A stretch of 24,437 bases of DNA from an uncultured Oscillospiraceae bacterium (GCA_905211675.1 CAJMBP010000020.1:1-24437), one strand, 5' to 3'; shown: positions 1 to 7,693, numbered from the stretch's first letter. Numbers and translations: made by a program. Notes: generated by a model from the letters alone, not told the origin.

Positions 1-324
1 TTCGTCTATATTTGTCAATGCAGACTCAATTATATTAGGAGACTTTATTTTATTTACATCAAACTCATTCCCATCAGGAGCCAGACCTGATTCTATACCG
101 GAATAATTAAAACCTACTAATGCGGTAATCTTACTTGTACTTGTATTTCTTTTAAATGCCAGCACTCCGCCTGTTATAACAGCTCCTATAAACACTGATA
201 TAACTATCCATATAAATAAGTATTTTTTTATCTGTTTGGATATAGTACCCAGAGATAAAATTACTTCATCAGAAGAATCTTCCTGCTGTTTAAGGGTAAC
301 GCTAATATTTTTTTCATTATCCAT
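1..324 (-). CDS. Wzz-like membrane protein, N-terminal fragment (cut by window edge)
   Basis: The frame is open from ATG at 324 to the window edge (108 residues, no stop). Residues 1-30 are polar and cytoplasmic in character, residues about 34-57 form one hydrophobic helix, and the segment after it (VGFNYSGIESG at 70-80, then KSPNIIESAL) resembles the start of the extracytoplasmic domain of chain-length-determinant (Wzz) type proteins of Firmicutes. That family call rests on recognition of this short segment only. A strong AAGGGAGGG site lies 8 bases before the ATG, inside the upstream small ORF, with which it overlaps by 8 bases (ATGGATAA). The DNA is much richer in AT than the ribosomal genes next to it, which suggests a surface-polysaccharide or otherwise transferred region to the left. 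Confidence 0.55.
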   Translation of the reverse strand, partial: MDNEKNISVTLKQQEDSSDEVILSLGTISKQIKKYLFIWIVISVFIGAVITGGVLAFKRNTSTSKITALVGFNYSGIESGLAPDGNEFDVNKIKSPNIIESALTNIDE

Positions 325-583
325 TTTTTCTTTTCCCTCCCTTACGCTTTTTGTGCTTTTTAATATTACTGATAATATTGTCATAAGGTATATAAACTGC
401 TGCTGCCGAAACAACTAGATATGCTGCCATGAGAATTAATTCAATAGCTAATATTATATTTACAGAATCTTTTACAGACGATTTTATTACATAAAACACC
501 GATTCTGTAGCAGGCGATAATATTTTATATGCATTTGTATAAACACAACATACTGTATGACTGAATTTTAAAAGCACAACCAA
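317..583 (-). CDS. Small single-helix membrane protein, hypothetical
   Basis: An 88-residue frame opens with TTG at 583. I do not recognise a family. Residues about 40-66 are strongly hydrophobic and the C-terminus is very basic (KKHKKRKGGKRKN), so a one-pass membrane protein with a cytoplasmic tail is the likely form. No Shine-Dalgarno site precedes the TTG; an internal ATG at residue 52 also lacks one. In favour of coding, its stop overlaps the start of the Wzz-like gene by 8 bases, the usual arrangement for translational coupling. Against, the candidate -10 box at 602-607 would leave only about 12 untranslated bases, so this stretch could instead be the 5' leader of the downstream gene. 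Confidence 0.35.
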   Translation of the reverse strand: MVVLLKFSHTVCCVYTNAYKILSPATESVFYVIKSSVKDSVNIILAIELILMAAYLVVSAAAVYIPYDNIISNIKKHKKRKGGKRKNG

Positions 584-601
584 AACAACGGTTCTTATTT
601 A

Positions 602-607
602 ATTATA
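602..607 (-). promoter_or_regulatory. Candidate -10 box for the left-end membrane genes
   Basis: The minus strand reads TATAAT here. A -35-like TTGAAG lies 15 bases upstream, which is short, and it falls inside the terminator-like hairpin at 614-643. Transcription would begin near 595. A perfect -10 hexamer in AT-rich DNA is weak evidence alone. Confidence 0.3.
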
Positions 608-613
608 TGCATA

Positions 614-643
614 AAAACCGTCCTTCAAACGAAAGACGGTTTT
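614..643 (-). terminator. Intrinsic terminator-like hairpin after the rplQ end of the ribosomal operon
   Basis: A 9-bp perfect stem, AAAACCGTC at 614-622 with GACGGTTTT at 635-643, can be extended by three more pairs (624-626 with 631-633) around an AAAC loop. The stem has T-runs on the outgoing side in both orientations, so it could act both ways. It is the first such structure after rplQ, 136 bases past its stop, and no gene lies between, so it is the likely end of the superoperon transcript. Confidence 0.65.
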
Positions 644-656
644 ATACATTATAGGT

Positions 657-767
657 TTTTAGTACCCACATCATCCCGAATCGGCAAGCGCGGAATGCGA
701 CAGGCTTTTCGGCATTTTTGCGGCTAAGAACATCACCGCGTGTTTTGCGAAAATGTGACTACTAAAA
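657..767. repeat. 111-bp nested inverted repeat downstream of rplQ
   Basis: The ends are 15-base inverted repeats with 13 matches: 657-671 begins TTTTAGTA and continues CACAT, and 753-767 reads ATGTG then TACTAAAA. Inside, three more pairings nest in order: GCAA 684-687 with TTGC 745-748, CGCGG 689-693 with CCGCG 736-740, and AATGC 694-698 with GCATT 712-716. The element starts about 11 bases after the rplQ stop and ends before the terminator. I see no open frame of note and no obvious flanking target-site duplication. It could be a small non-autonomous mobile repeat or a structured 3' untranslated RNA. Confidence 0.5.
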
Positions 768-778
768 TATTAAGAGAA

Positions 779-1120
779 TCAGATTAACTCGATAATTGCC
801 ATTTCAGCAGCATCGCCGCGGCGGGGGCCTGTTTTTGTAATACGGCAGTAACCGCCGTTTACATCTGCATACTTAGGTGCGATTTCGTTGTAAAGCTTTG
901 CAACTACATCTTCCTTAGTAATGAATGCCATTGCCTGACGTTTGCTGTGAAGTGTGTTTGTCTTAGCGAGTGTAATATACTTCTCTGCCATCGATCTAAC
1001 CTCTTTTGCACGAGTAACGGTTGTCTCAATCTTTCCGTTTTCAAAAAGATAGGTAACCATTGCGCGAAGCATAGCGGTTCTGTGATCGCTGGTTCTTCCA
1101 AGTTTACGAGTACCCGGCAT
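779..1120 (-). CDS. rplQ: 50S ribosomal protein L17
   Basis: The 113-residue product has the usual bacterial L17 length and opens with the family signature [14 protein letters not shown]. L17 binds 23S rRNA near the exit tunnel on the back of the large subunit. The start has a good AAAAGGAGTG site 7 bases upstream. It follows rpoA by 15 bases and is the last gene of the superoperon. Downstream comes a structured repeat and a terminator rather than the ECF-transporter and truA genes that often follow rplQ in Bacillus. Confidence 0.97.
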   Translation of the reverse strand: MPGTRKLGRTSDHRTAMLRAMVTYLFENGKIETTVTRAKEVRSMAEKYITLAKTNTLHSKRQAMAFITKEDVVAKLYNEIAPKYADVNGGYCRITKTGPRRGDAAEMAIIELI

Positions 1121-1135
1121 TGATATTCACTCCTT

Positions 1136-2086
1136 TTATTCGTCGTCTTTCTTGAGGGCAAAGCCGAAAGAAGCCAATTTTGCAATAACCTCTTCCAAAG
1201 ACTTGCGTCCCAAGTTTCTAACCTTCATCATATCCATTTCAGACTTGTTAATAAGGTCTTCAACGGTATTGATACCTGCACGCTTAAGGCAGTTAAAGCT
1301 GCGAACAGAAAGATCAAGCTCATCGATAGTAAGGTCGAGAACCTTCTCTTTTGTGTTGTCTTTGGTTTCTGCCATAATGCTTTCGGTATCGCTTACGCCC
1401 TCTGCAAGGTTAAGGAACAGTTCAAAGTGTTCGATAAGAATTTTAGCAGCCATAGAAACCGCTTCGTCAGCTTTGATTGAACCGTCGGTCCAAACCTCAA
1501 GAGTAAGCTTGTTTTTGTCAACAACATTACCTACACGGGTGTTGTCGACATTAAAGTTTGCCTTCAAAACCGGAGTGTAGATAGAATCAATCGGAATAAC
1601 ACCGATTATATTCTGAGCCGGCTTATTCTGCTCTGCCGATACATAGCCTCTGCCTCTGTCAAGGGTCATTTCCATATTAAGCTTGGCGCCCTCGTCGAGA
1701 GTAGCGATATACATATCGGGATTAAGAATTTCTACCTCAAAATCAGCCTTTATCGATGCGGCGGTAAGCACACACGGACCCTCAGCTTCAATGTAAATCT
1801 TTTTTGGAGAATCGGTATGAAGCTTGGTGATAAGTCCTTTAAGGTTAAGAACTATCTCGGTAACATCTTCTTTTACCCCGGGTATGGTTGAAAATTCGTG
1901 AACGACACCGTCGATTTTAACATTGGTAATTGCAGAGCCCGGCAAGGTCGACAGAAGAACACGTCTTAAGCTGTTGCCGAGTGTAATTGCATAACCGCGC
2001 TCAAGCGGTTCCATTACGAATTTACCGTACTTTCCGTCTGCTGAAATTTCAAGAGTTTCAATTCTGGGCTTTTCAATCTCTATCAT
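1136..2086 (-). CDS. rpoA: DNA-directed RNA polymerase subunit alpha
   Basis: The 316-residue protein has the two-domain alpha layout: an N-terminal dimerisation and assembly domain (about 1-225, with [14 protein letters not shown] near 37-50) and a C-terminal domain (about 245-310, with [16 protein letters not shown] and [10 protein letters not shown]) that binds UP elements and activators. Two alpha subunits nucleate assembly of beta and beta-prime. A GGAG site lies 7 bases before the ATG. It sits between rpsD and rplQ as in most bacteria, but the 82-base gap to rpsD is the widest inside the spc-alpha half of the operon and holds an inverted repeat. Confidence 0.98.
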   Translation of the reverse strand: MIEIEKPRIETLEISADGKYGKFVMEPLERGYAITLGNSLRRVLLSTLPGSAITNVKIDGVVHEFSTIPGVKEDVTEIVLNLKGLITKLHTDSPKKIYIEAEGPCVLTAASIKADFEVEILNPDMYIATLDEGAKLNMEMTLDRGRGYVSAEQNKPAQNIIGVIPIDSIYTPVLKANFNVDNTRVGNVVDKNKLTLEVWTDGSIKADEAVSMAAKILIEHFELFLNLAEGVSDTESIMAETKDNTKEKVLDLTIDELDLSVRSFNCLKRAGINTVEDLINKSEMDMMKVRNLGRKSLEEVIAKLASFGFALKKDDE

Positions 2087-2168
2087 TTAAAAGCTCCGTT
2101 TCTCCGCAACGTAAATTTTGTAATATAATGTCCCGATGCGGTGGACAAAATACAGTATAATGACGTTA
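2087..2168 (-). promoter_or_regulatory. rpsD-rpoA spacer with competing hairpins
   Basis: This 82-base spacer contains TGTCC 2131-2135 facing GGACA 2145-2149 (5-bp stem) and also ATTTTGT near 2115-2121 facing ACAAAAT near 2147-2153. The two pairings share the ACA, so they exclude each other. A weak promoter-like pair (TTGTCC, 17 bases, TATTAC on the minus strand; 4 of 6 matches each) overlaps them. The function is unknown; an internal rpoA promoter or an mRNA-processing site are both possible. Confidence 0.25.
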
Positions 2169-2795
2169 TTACCTTGAATAGAATTCAACGATAAGCTGCT
2201 CATCAACAGGAGCCTCAATCTGCTCGCGTGTGGGAAGAGCAACGATTTTTGCAGTAAGCTTTTCGCGGTCAACGCTGATCCACTCGGGAACAGGTCTTGC
2301 GCCGTTTGCTTCAACTACAGCCTTGATTTTATCGCTTGATTTTGACTTCTCGCAAACAGCGATTTCATCACCTGCTTTAAGAAGATATGAAGCGATATCA
2401 ACGCGCTTACCGTTTACTTCGAAATGACCGTGACCTACAAGCTGGCGTGCTTCTGCTCTTGAAGAAGCAAGGCCTACTCTGTAAACTACATTGTCAAGGC
2501 GGCTTTCAAGAATTTTTAAAAGGTTGTCACCGGTAACACCGGGTTTTCTCTCGGCAACGTCAAAATAATGACGGAACTGACCTTCCTGAACGCCGTAAAA
2601 ACGTCTTGCGGTCTGCTTAGCACGAAGCTGCAAACCATATTCTGATGACTTCTTTCTACCCTGTCCGTGCTGTCCGGGCGCATAACCGCGGATACCTACC
2701 GAACATTTTTCAGAATAGCAGCGCTCGCCCTTAAGGAACAACTTTTGACCCTCGCGGCGGCAAAGTCTGCAAACTGCACCGGTATATCTTGCCAT
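2169..2795 (-). CDS. rpsD: 30S ribosomal protein S4
   Basis: S4 is a primary 16S rRNA binder that starts assembly of the 30S body and affects decoding accuracy. The 208 residues fit the family. Cys9, Cys12, Cys26 and Cys31 at the N-terminus mark the zinc-binding (C+) form, and the S4 RNA-binding domain lies at about 98-160 ([21 protein letters not shown]). A GGAGG site precedes the ATG. It is separated from rpsK by 50 bases that include a small GCAAC/GTTGC hairpin. In B. subtilis rpsD is a separate autoregulated gene, whereas here it is inside the alpha cluster. Confidence 0.97.
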   Translation of the reverse strand: MARYTGAVCRLCRREGQKLFLKGERCYSEKCSVGIRGYAPGQHGQGRKKSSEYGLQLRAKQTARRFYGVQEGQFRHYFDVAERKPGVTGDNLLKILESRLDNVVYRVGLASSRAEARQLVGHGHFEVNGKRVDIASYLLKAGDEIAVCEKSKSSDKIKAVVEANGARPVPEWISVDREKLTAKIVALPTREQIEAPVDEQLIVEFYSR

Positions 2796-2818
2796 CTGTT
2801 ACACCTCCAAATTATTAC

Positions 2819-2832
2819 GCAACATAAGTTGC
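2819..2832 (-). other. Small hairpin between rpsK and rpsD
   Basis: GCAAC 2819-2823 pairs with GTTGC 2828-2832 around a 4-base loop, upstream of the rpsD Shine-Dalgarno site. The 5-bp stem is weak, and no T-run makes it a terminator. It may be an mRNA spacer structure only. Confidence 0.3.
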
Positions 2833-2845
2833 ATTAGGTTTTTTA

Positions 2846-3241
2846 TTATACGCGTCTTCTCTTGGGAGGACGGCAGCCGTTGTGGGGAATCGGGGTTACA
2901 TCTTTAATCATTGAAACCTCAAGACCTACCGACTGCAATGCGCGGATAGCGGCTTCACGGCCGGCTCCCGGCCCTTTAACATAAACTTCAACAGTTTTAA
3001 GACCGTGCTCCATAGCAGCCTTTGCAGCCATTTCGGCAGCGCTTTGTGCTGCGAAAGGTGTAGACTTTTTAGAGCCACGGAAACCGAGCTCACCGGCTGA
3101 CGCCCATGAAAGAGCATTACCCTGTGTATCGGTAATGGTAACTATTGTATTGTTGAAGGTTGACTGGATATGGGCTGCGCCACGCTCAATGTTCTTCTTT
3201 TCGCGACGACGGCGGGTCGTTGCTTTTTTAGCAGTAGCCAT
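2846..3241 (-). CDS. rpsK: 30S ribosomal protein S11
   Basis: S11 lies on the 30S platform near the Shine-Dalgarno helix and binds 16S rRNA together with S6, S18 and S21. The 131-residue product shows the conserved [16 protein letters not shown] segment near the start, the GRExAIRAL stretch, and the characteristic C-terminus [15 protein letters not shown]. The N-terminal tail is rich in lysine and arginine. A strong GTAGGAGG site precedes the ATG. It lies 17 bases after rpsM, in the same transcript. Confidence 0.97.
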   Translation of the reverse strand: MATAKKATTRRRREKKNIERGAAHIQSTFNNTIVTITDTQGNALSWASAGELGFRGSKKSTPFAAQSAAEMAAKAAMEHGLKTVEVYVKGPGAGREAAIRALQSVGLEVSMIKDVTPIPHNGCRPPKRRRV

Positions 3242-3258
3242 TAAAGTTTACCTCCTAC

Positions 3259-3627
3259 TTATTTCTTCTTGTTTGCTACGGTTCTCTTCGGACCCTTACG
3301 AGTACGGGCGTTTGTTTTTGAACGCTGACCTCTTACGGGTAAACCTTTGCGGTGACGGAGACCGCGATAACTACCGATTTCAATAAGTCTTTTAATGTCC
3401 AATGCAACGGTACGGCGACGGTCACCTTCTACCTGAAGGTTATGGTCGATATACTCACGCAGTTTGGAAATATCTTCTTCTGTCAAATCCTTAACGCGTA
3501 CATCGGGGTCGATGCCTGTGTCTGCAAGGATCTTTTTAGATGTTGTAAGACCTATACCGTAAATGTAAGTGAGTCCTATTTCAACTCGCTTATTATTAGG
3601 AAGGTCAACACCAGCAATACGTGCCAT
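3259..3627 (-). CDS. rpsM: 30S ribosomal protein S13
   Basis: S13 sits in the 30S head and contacts the P-site tRNA and, through bridge B1, the 50S subunit. The 122 residues begin [14 protein letters not shown], contain the helix-two-turn-helix IYGIG region, and end in the basic tail [15 protein letters not shown]...KKK that reaches the P site. A TGGAGGTG site lies about 9 bases before the ATG. It lies 43 bases after rpmJ and 17 before rpsK, the standard order at the start of the alpha segment. Confidence 0.97.
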   Translation of the reverse strand: MARIAGVDLPNNKRVEIGLTYIYGIGLTTSKKILADTGIDPDVRVKDLTEEDISKLREYIDHNLQVEGDRRRTVALDIKRLIEIGSYRGLRHRKGLPVRGQRSKTNARTRKGPKRTVANKKK

Positions 3628-3670
3628 TTATCAAAGCACCTCCATATTTCTAATTGCGACAGTCGGGGAA

Positions 3671-3784
3671 TTAACCCTGACGCTGCTTGTGCTTCGGGTT
3701 TTCACAGATTACCATGATTTTACCCTTGCGCTTGATGATTTTGCATTTTTCGCAAATCTTTTTTACAGAAGGTCTGACTTTCAT
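3671..3784 (-). CDS. rpmJ: 50S ribosomal protein L36
   Basis: A 37-codon gene that is easy to miss. The product starts [14 protein letters not shown] and ends [10 protein letters not shown], the full usual L36 length. Cys11, Cys14, Cys27 and His32 form the zinc site of the C+ form. L36 binds 23S rRNA domains II and VI late in 50S assembly. An AAGGAGG site lies about 9 bases upstream of ATG at 3784. It lies between infA and rpsM, as in nearly all Firmicutes. An 8-bp hairpin stands in the gap before it. Confidence 0.95.
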   Translation of the reverse strand: MKVRPSVKKICEKCKIIKRKGKIMVICENPKHKQRQG

Positions 3785-3812
3785 TTGGATTTTACCTCCT
3801 TAAAATTTAGGG

Positions 3813-3831
3813 GTATGATTTTTAATCATAC
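3813..3831 (-). other. Perfect 8-bp hairpin between infA and rpmJ
   Basis: GTATGATT at 3813-3820 pairs with AATCATAC at 3824-3831 around a 3-base loop. It lies 11 bases past the infA stop and just upstream of the rpmJ Shine-Dalgarno site. There is no T-run after it, so it looks more like an mRNA processing or stability element than a terminator. Confidence 0.45.
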
Positions 3832-3842
3832 TATTTTCTGTC

Positions 3843-4061
3843 TTATTTGGAACGCCATGTAATGCGCCCTCTAGACAGGTCGTACGGCGACATTTCAACC
3901 GTAACCTTATCTCCGGGAAGTATGCGTATAAAGTTCATACGAAGCTTGCCTGAGATATGGGCTAAGATTTGATGTCCGCCTTGGATTTCTACCTTGAACA
4001 TTGCGTTTGGCATTGCTTCAACAACGGTGCCTTCAAGTTCAATCATATCTGATTTTGACAT
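3843..4061 (-). CDS. infA: Translation initiation factor IF-1
   Basis: A 72-residue single OB-fold (S1-like) protein, exactly the usual length. It binds the 30S A site and works with IF-2 and IF-3 in start-site selection. Family markers are [29 protein letters not shown] and [27 protein letters not shown] site lies 8 bases before the ATG, inside the end of the KOW-domain gene, which it overlaps by 19 bases, so the two are probably translationally coupled. Confidence 0.97.
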   Translation of the reverse strand: MSKSDMIELEGTVVEAMPNAMFKVEIQGGHQILAHISGKLRMNFIRILPGDKVTVEMSPYDLSRGRITWRSK

Positions 4062-4303
4062 AACTTTTCCTCCTCGTAACTGTACGCTTTAAGCGCTTTG
4101 CGCAAAGCGCGGTTTGTTTCAAACCGGTGTGGCTCAAGACTAAGCCCGGTAAATTGCAGATGCTTCGGGTTTTTACGCTTGGGGCGCTCCAACCGCCGCT
4201 CTTTTCCGTCACACACTAACAGATAGTTTTCGGTCACTGCCGTTATTACCATTGCTTTGTTTCTGTCGCGGCCCGCTTTTGAAAATACTATTTCGCCTAT
4301 CAT
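4043..4303 (-). CDS. KOW-domain RNA-binding protein, L14e/L27e-like
   Basis: An 86-residue protein with an N-terminal KOW-type fold: [15 protein letters not shown], then [30 protein letters not shown]. In many clostridia a gene of this kind lies between map and infA; the family resembles eukaryotic/archaeal L14e-L6e-L27e and is presumed to bind RNA or the ribosome, but its exact role is not established as far as I know. The start has a GAGGTG site 7 bases upstream. It begins 8 bases after map and overlaps infA by 19 bases, which argues for a job in translation. Confidence 0.85.
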   Translation of the reverse strand: MIGEIVFSKAGRDRNKAMVITAVTENYLLVCDGKERRLERPKRKNPKHLQFTGLSLEPHRFETNRALRKALKAYSYEEEKLCQNQI

Positions 4304-4311
4304 AAAGCACC

Positions 4312-5061
4312 TCAGGGTTTTGTCATTATCTGAGGGCCGTCAGGTGTGATTGCCACAGTATGCTCAAAATGGGCGGACAAAGAACCGTCTTTTGTAAGCA
4401 CAGTCCAGCCGTCAGGCATAACCTTTACATCACTGCGACCCGCATTTATCATGGGTTCTATGGCAAGTGTCATGCCCGGCATCAGGCGAATACCTCGCCC
4501 GCGAGTGCCGAAATTGGGTACTTCGGGGGCTTCGTGCAGGTTTGTGCCCACACCGTGGCCCACAAAATCGCGGACTACCGAATAACCCCTCGACTCAACA
4601 TACTGCTGTATTGCGTACCCGATATCACCTAACCTGCCGCCCGACACCGCCGCAGCTATGCCTTTATAAAGGCTTTCGCGCGTGGTGTCTATCAGCCGCT
4701 TTGCCTCGTCGGAAATATCTCCGCAGGCAAAAGTGGCGGCATTGTCCCCGTGGTATCCGTCAAACTTGGCGCCCAGATCAATAGACACTATGTCACCCGC
4801 TTTGATTACGCGTTTTACAGACGGTATGCCGTGAATTACCTCGTTGTTGATTGATATACATGCGGTTGCAGGATAGCCGTTATAGTTTTTAAAGTTGGGC
4901 ACAGCACCCTGACTTAAAATGTACTTTTCGGCTATTCTGTCAATCTCGGCGGTTGTGACGCCGGGTTGTACCGCATTGCCAGCTAATTTTAATGCTTCGG
5001 CCGATATTCTGCATGCTTCGCGCATGATTTTTAATTCTCGGCCGGTTTTAAGAACTATCAT
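4312..5061 (-). CDS. map: Methionine aminopeptidase, type I
   Basis: This cytosolic dinuclear-metal enzyme removes the initiator methionine from new proteins after deformylation. The 249-residue product is a class Ia form without N-terminal extension. All five metal ligands are visible: Asp95 (IDLGA), Asp106 (GDNAAT), His169 (VGHGVG), Glu202 (IEPM) and Glu233 (FEHTV). Conserved His78 (EVIHGIP) is also present. A GCGGAGAT site inside the end of adk serves the ATG; only 2 bases separate the genes. The place next to adk and infA is classical for Firmicutes. Confidence 0.97.
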   Translation of the reverse strand: MIVLKTGRELKIMREACRISAEALKLAGNAVQPGVTTAEIDRIAEKYILSQGAVPNFKNYNGYPATACISINNEVIHGIPSVKRVIKAGDIVSIDLGAKFDGYHGDNAATFACGDISDEAKRLIDTTRESLYKGIAAAVSGGRLGDIGYAIQQYVESRGYSVVRDFVGHGVGTNLHEAPEVPNFGTRGRGIRLMPGMTLAIEPMINAGRSDVKVMPDGWTVLTKDGSLSAHFEHTVAITPDGPQIMTKP

Positions 5062-5063
5062 AC

Positions 5064-5699
5064 TTATATCTCCGCGAGGGTTTTCAGAACTAACGCGGTG
5101 GTATCTTCTACCTCTGCCTGACCCTCAACCGTATGCAGCTTACCTATGTTTGAATAAAAGCTTTTGAGCGGCTCGGTTTGTTTATGATAGATATCGAGTC
5201 TGTCAAGAACAGTATCGGGCTCGTCATCTTTACGGATAACAAGCTTGCCGCCGCAAGCGTCGCAAACGCCGTCGGTCTGAGGCTTTTTAAATTCTGTATG
5301 ATAGCTTGCTCCGCACTTTTCGCAAACGCGTCTGCCCGACATACGCTTTACTATTTCACGGTCGTCAACCTCAATTGAGAGCGCCGCATCAATAGAAATG
5401 CCCATGTTGTCAAGCGCTTCGGCCTGCGGAATTGTGCGCGGAAAGCCATCAAGAATAAAGCCTTCGTTGCAGTCGCTTTCGGCAAGGCGCTCCTTAATGA
5501 TGCCTATTACAACATCATCGGGAACAAGCCTGCCGCTGTCGATATAAGCCTTAGCCTTAAGTCCCATTTCGGTACCGTTTTTAAGCGCAGCACGGATTAT
5601 GTTGCCGGTCGAAATGGTAGGAATATTATATTTTTCAGAGATTATTTCTGCCTGAGTACCTTTTCCGGCACCCGGAGCACCTAAAAGAATCAGTCTCAT
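5064..5699 (-). CDS. adk: Adenylate kinase, zinc-LID type
   Basis: Adenylate kinase converts ATP and AMP to two ADP in the cytosol. The 211 residues show the P-loop GAPGAGKGT (7-15), the AMP-binding region, the DGFPRT motif (84-89), and a long-type LID in which Cys126, Cys129, Cys146 and Cys149 form a structural zinc site typical of Gram-positives. AAGGAG lies 6-7 bases before the ATG. It follows secY by 10 bases and precedes map by 2, so it is co-transcribed with the secretion and ribosomal genes. Confidence 0.97.
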   Translation of the reverse strand: MRLILLGAPGAGKGTQAEIISEKYNIPTISTGNIIRAALKNGTEMGLKAKAYIDSGRLVPDDVVIGIIKERLAESDCNEGFILDGFPRTIPQAEALDNMGISIDAALSIEVDDREIVKRMSGRRVCEKCGASYHTEFKKPQTDGVCDACGGKLVIRKDDEPDTVLDRLDIYHKQTEPLKSFYSNIGKLHTVEGQAEVEDTTALVLKTLAEI

Positions 5700-5709
5700 A
5701 CAATACTCC

Positions 5710-6984
5710 TTAATCTAAAAATCCCTTGTAATGACGCATCATCATTTGAGATTCAAGATTTTGAACAGTGTCAAGTGCAACACCAACCATAATGAGCACC
5801 GAAGTACCGCCGAGTGAAATGTTGATTTTTCCGACATTTCCTATGATTATGGGAAGTATTGCTATAACGCTTAAGAAAAGCGCGCCCATCAGGGTTATTC
5901 TTGACAATATCTTTGAAATAAAATCAGAAGTGGGCTTGCCCGGACGAATACCGGGGATTGCGCCGCCGTTCTTGCGAAGGTTATTTGCCATTTCTACGGG
6001 ATTAAACTGAATTGTTGCATAGAAATATGCAAAAGCGATAATCATTAAGAAATAAATAACCGCATAGAAAACACCGCGAGTGCTGAAAAGCGACAATGCT
6101 TTGGCAAATGAAGTGGTTGTATCCTTCATAAAGCTTAAAATCATTGTTGGCAGCATCAAAATAGATGAAGCGAAAATTACGGGCATAACGCCTGACATAT
6201 TAACCTTAATCGGAATATGGGTGTTCTGACCGCCGTACATCTTGTTGCCGACAACGCGCTTTGCGTACTGCACAGGTATACGGCGCTCTGCATTGGTCAT
6301 CCAAACTATGAATGCAATTACAAGCAAGAACGCTATAACGATACCGATTACAGCAAAGTACTGTTTAAATTCAGTCCAGTAGCTCCACAAAGCGGCAAAA
6401 GCCTGCGGACCGCGTGAAATGATACCTGCAAAAAGCAGAATCGAGATACCGTTACCTATACCCTTAACATCAATCTGCTCACCGAGCCACATTACTACGG
6501 CCGAACCTGCCGTAAAGGTAAGCACAATAACAAACGCCGCAAATACAACGGCACCCGTACCTCTTACATTTAAACAGCTTGAAGCCTTCAGATAGAAGAA
6601 GTATGCTATACCCTGAATAAGTGCCAACACAACGGTGGTATAGCGTGTTATGGTAGCAAGCTTCTTCTGACCTTCTTCACCCTCTTTTGAAAGGCGCTCA
6701 AGATAGGGAATAGCTACACAGAGCAGTTGAATAATAATGGAAGCGTTGATATACGGGGTAATCGACATAGCGAAGATTGCGCCGTATTCCAAGCCGCCGC
6801 CCGTAAGAATAGACAGATAACTGAAAAAGCTGTTATCGCTTGTAGCTGCCGATATCATATCAGGATTGATATACGGCACCGGAATAACTGAGCCAATGCG
6901 GAAAATTGCAATTATCAGAATGGTAAATAAAATTTTGTTACGAATCTCTTTTACCTTCCAAGCATTCTTTAATGTTTCCAACAT
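5710..6984 (-). CDS. secY: Protein translocase subunit SecY
   Basis: SecY is the pore-forming membrane subunit of the SecYEG translocon. The 424-residue protein has the expected ten hydrophobic segments. The N-terminus (MLETLKNAWKVKEIRNKILFT) precedes helix 1; the plug region follows, then TPYINASIIIQLL in helix 2, ERRIPVQYAKR in the large cytoplasmic loop that receives ribosome and SecA, and PGIRPGKPT before helix 9. A GAGGTGA site lies inside the end of rplO, 2 bases away. No secE or secG is present here, as usual. Confidence 0.97.
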   Translation of the reverse strand: MLETLKNAWKVKEIRNKILFTILIIAIFRIGSVIPVPYINPDMISAATSDNSFFSYLSILTGGGLEYGAIFAMSITPYINASIIIQLLCVAIPYLERLSKEGEEGQKKLATITRYTTVVLALIQGIAYFFYLKASSCLNVRGTGAVVFAAFVIVLTFTAGSAVVMWLGEQIDVKGIGNGISILLFAGIISRGPQAFAALWSYWTEFKQYFAVIGIVIAFLLVIAFIVWMTNAERRIPVQYAKRVVGNKMYGGQNTHIPIKVNMSGVMPVIFASSILMLPTMILSFMKDTTTSFAKALSLFSTRGVFYAVIYFLMIIAFAYFYATIQFNPVEMANNLRKNGGAIPGIRPGKPTSDFISKILSRITLMGALFLSVIAILPIIIGNVGKINISLGGTSVLIMVGVALDTVQNLESQMMMRHYKGFLD

Positions 6985-6986
6985 TC

Positions 6987-7427
6987 TCAGATCACCTCGG
7001 CCTTTCCGCCTGCGGCGTTAATCTTTTCTGCAGCGGAAGCAGAGAAAGCGTTGAGGTTAACCGTAAGCTTCTTGCTTAACTTGCCGTTACCGAGAACCTT
7101 TACGGGTTTATCTGTCTTTTTGATAATGTTCTTTTCTGCCAAAGCAGCTACGTCAACGGTGGCACCGTCCTCAAATACTTCGAGGGCTGCTACGTTGATT
7201 GCAATCCACTCTTCGGCAAAAATATTGTTAAAGCCACGCTTAGGTACGCGTCTTTGAAGAGGCATCTGACCACCTTCAAAACCGATTCTCATGCCGTGAC
7301 CGGCACGAGCCTTCTGACCCTTGTGACCTTTACCGGCTGTTTTACCGTTGCCGGAGCCATGACCTCTGCCTATGCGCTTTGACTCTTTTGTAGAGCCCAT
7401 AGCGGGAGATAATTCATGCAATTTCAT
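6987..7427 (-). CDS. rplO: 50S ribosomal protein L15
   Basis: L15 is a late-assembling 50S protein that threads through 23S rRNA. The 146 residues begin [12 protein letters not shown], followed by the glycine-rich tail [20 protein letters not shown] and later [15 protein letters not shown]. The frame stays open to a GTG at 7436, but that codon lies inside the AAGGAGGTG ribosome binding site, so ATG 7427 (6 bases after the site) is the real start. It lies between rpmD and secY. Confidence 0.96.
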   Translation of the reverse strand: MKLHELSPAMGSTKESKRIGRGHGSGNGKTAGKGHKGQKARAGHGMRIGFEGGQMPLQRRVPKRGFNNIFAEEWIAINVAALEVFEDGATVDVAALAEKNIIKKTDKPVKVLGNGKLSKKLTVNLNAFSASAAEKINAAGGKAEVI

Positions 7428-7481
7428 TGTTCGCACCTCCTTGCTTAATTAGCGGTTAATGTAACCGCCGTGTAAAATCTG

Positions 7482-7679
7482 TTAGCCTTCGATAATTTTA
7501 ACCAGATGAGATACTTTATTTATCTTGCCTCTGGTCTGTGCGTTGTCGGGCTGAACCTTAACGTCGCCTACATTGTGAAGACCCAAAGATTCTACTGTCG
7601 CGATCTGGTCTTTTTTAGAACCGATTGTGCTCTTTACGAGTTTTACAGTAAGGCCGGCAGCCTTTTTCTTTGTTGCCAT
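7482..7679 (-). CDS. rpmD: 50S ribosomal protein L30
   Basis: A 65-residue L30, a few residues longer than the common 58-60 because of the lysine-rich start MATKKKAAG. The family core LTVKLVKSTIG...ATVESLGLHNVGDVK and the end KVSHLVKI are clear. L30 binds 5S-proximal 23S rRNA at the 50S surface. An AAGGAGG site precedes the ATG and lies in the 14-base gap after rpsE. Confidence 0.95.
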   Translation of the reverse strand: MATKKKAAGLTVKLVKSTIGSKKDQIATVESLGLHNVGDVKVQPDNAQTRGKINKVSHLVKIIEG

Positions 7680-7693
7680 AGTGCTGCTCCTCC

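Noticed and set aside
657..767. Known L17 downstream element or named insertion sequence
   Set aside because: The position fits the first, but no structural match can be shown by eye; for the second there is no transposase and no target-site duplication, so only a neutral repeat is reported.
1152..1580. 142-codon plus-strand frame opposite rpoA
   Set aside because: It is antisense to the conserved rpoA C-terminal region, with serine/arginine/leucine-rich composition typical of a shadow frame.
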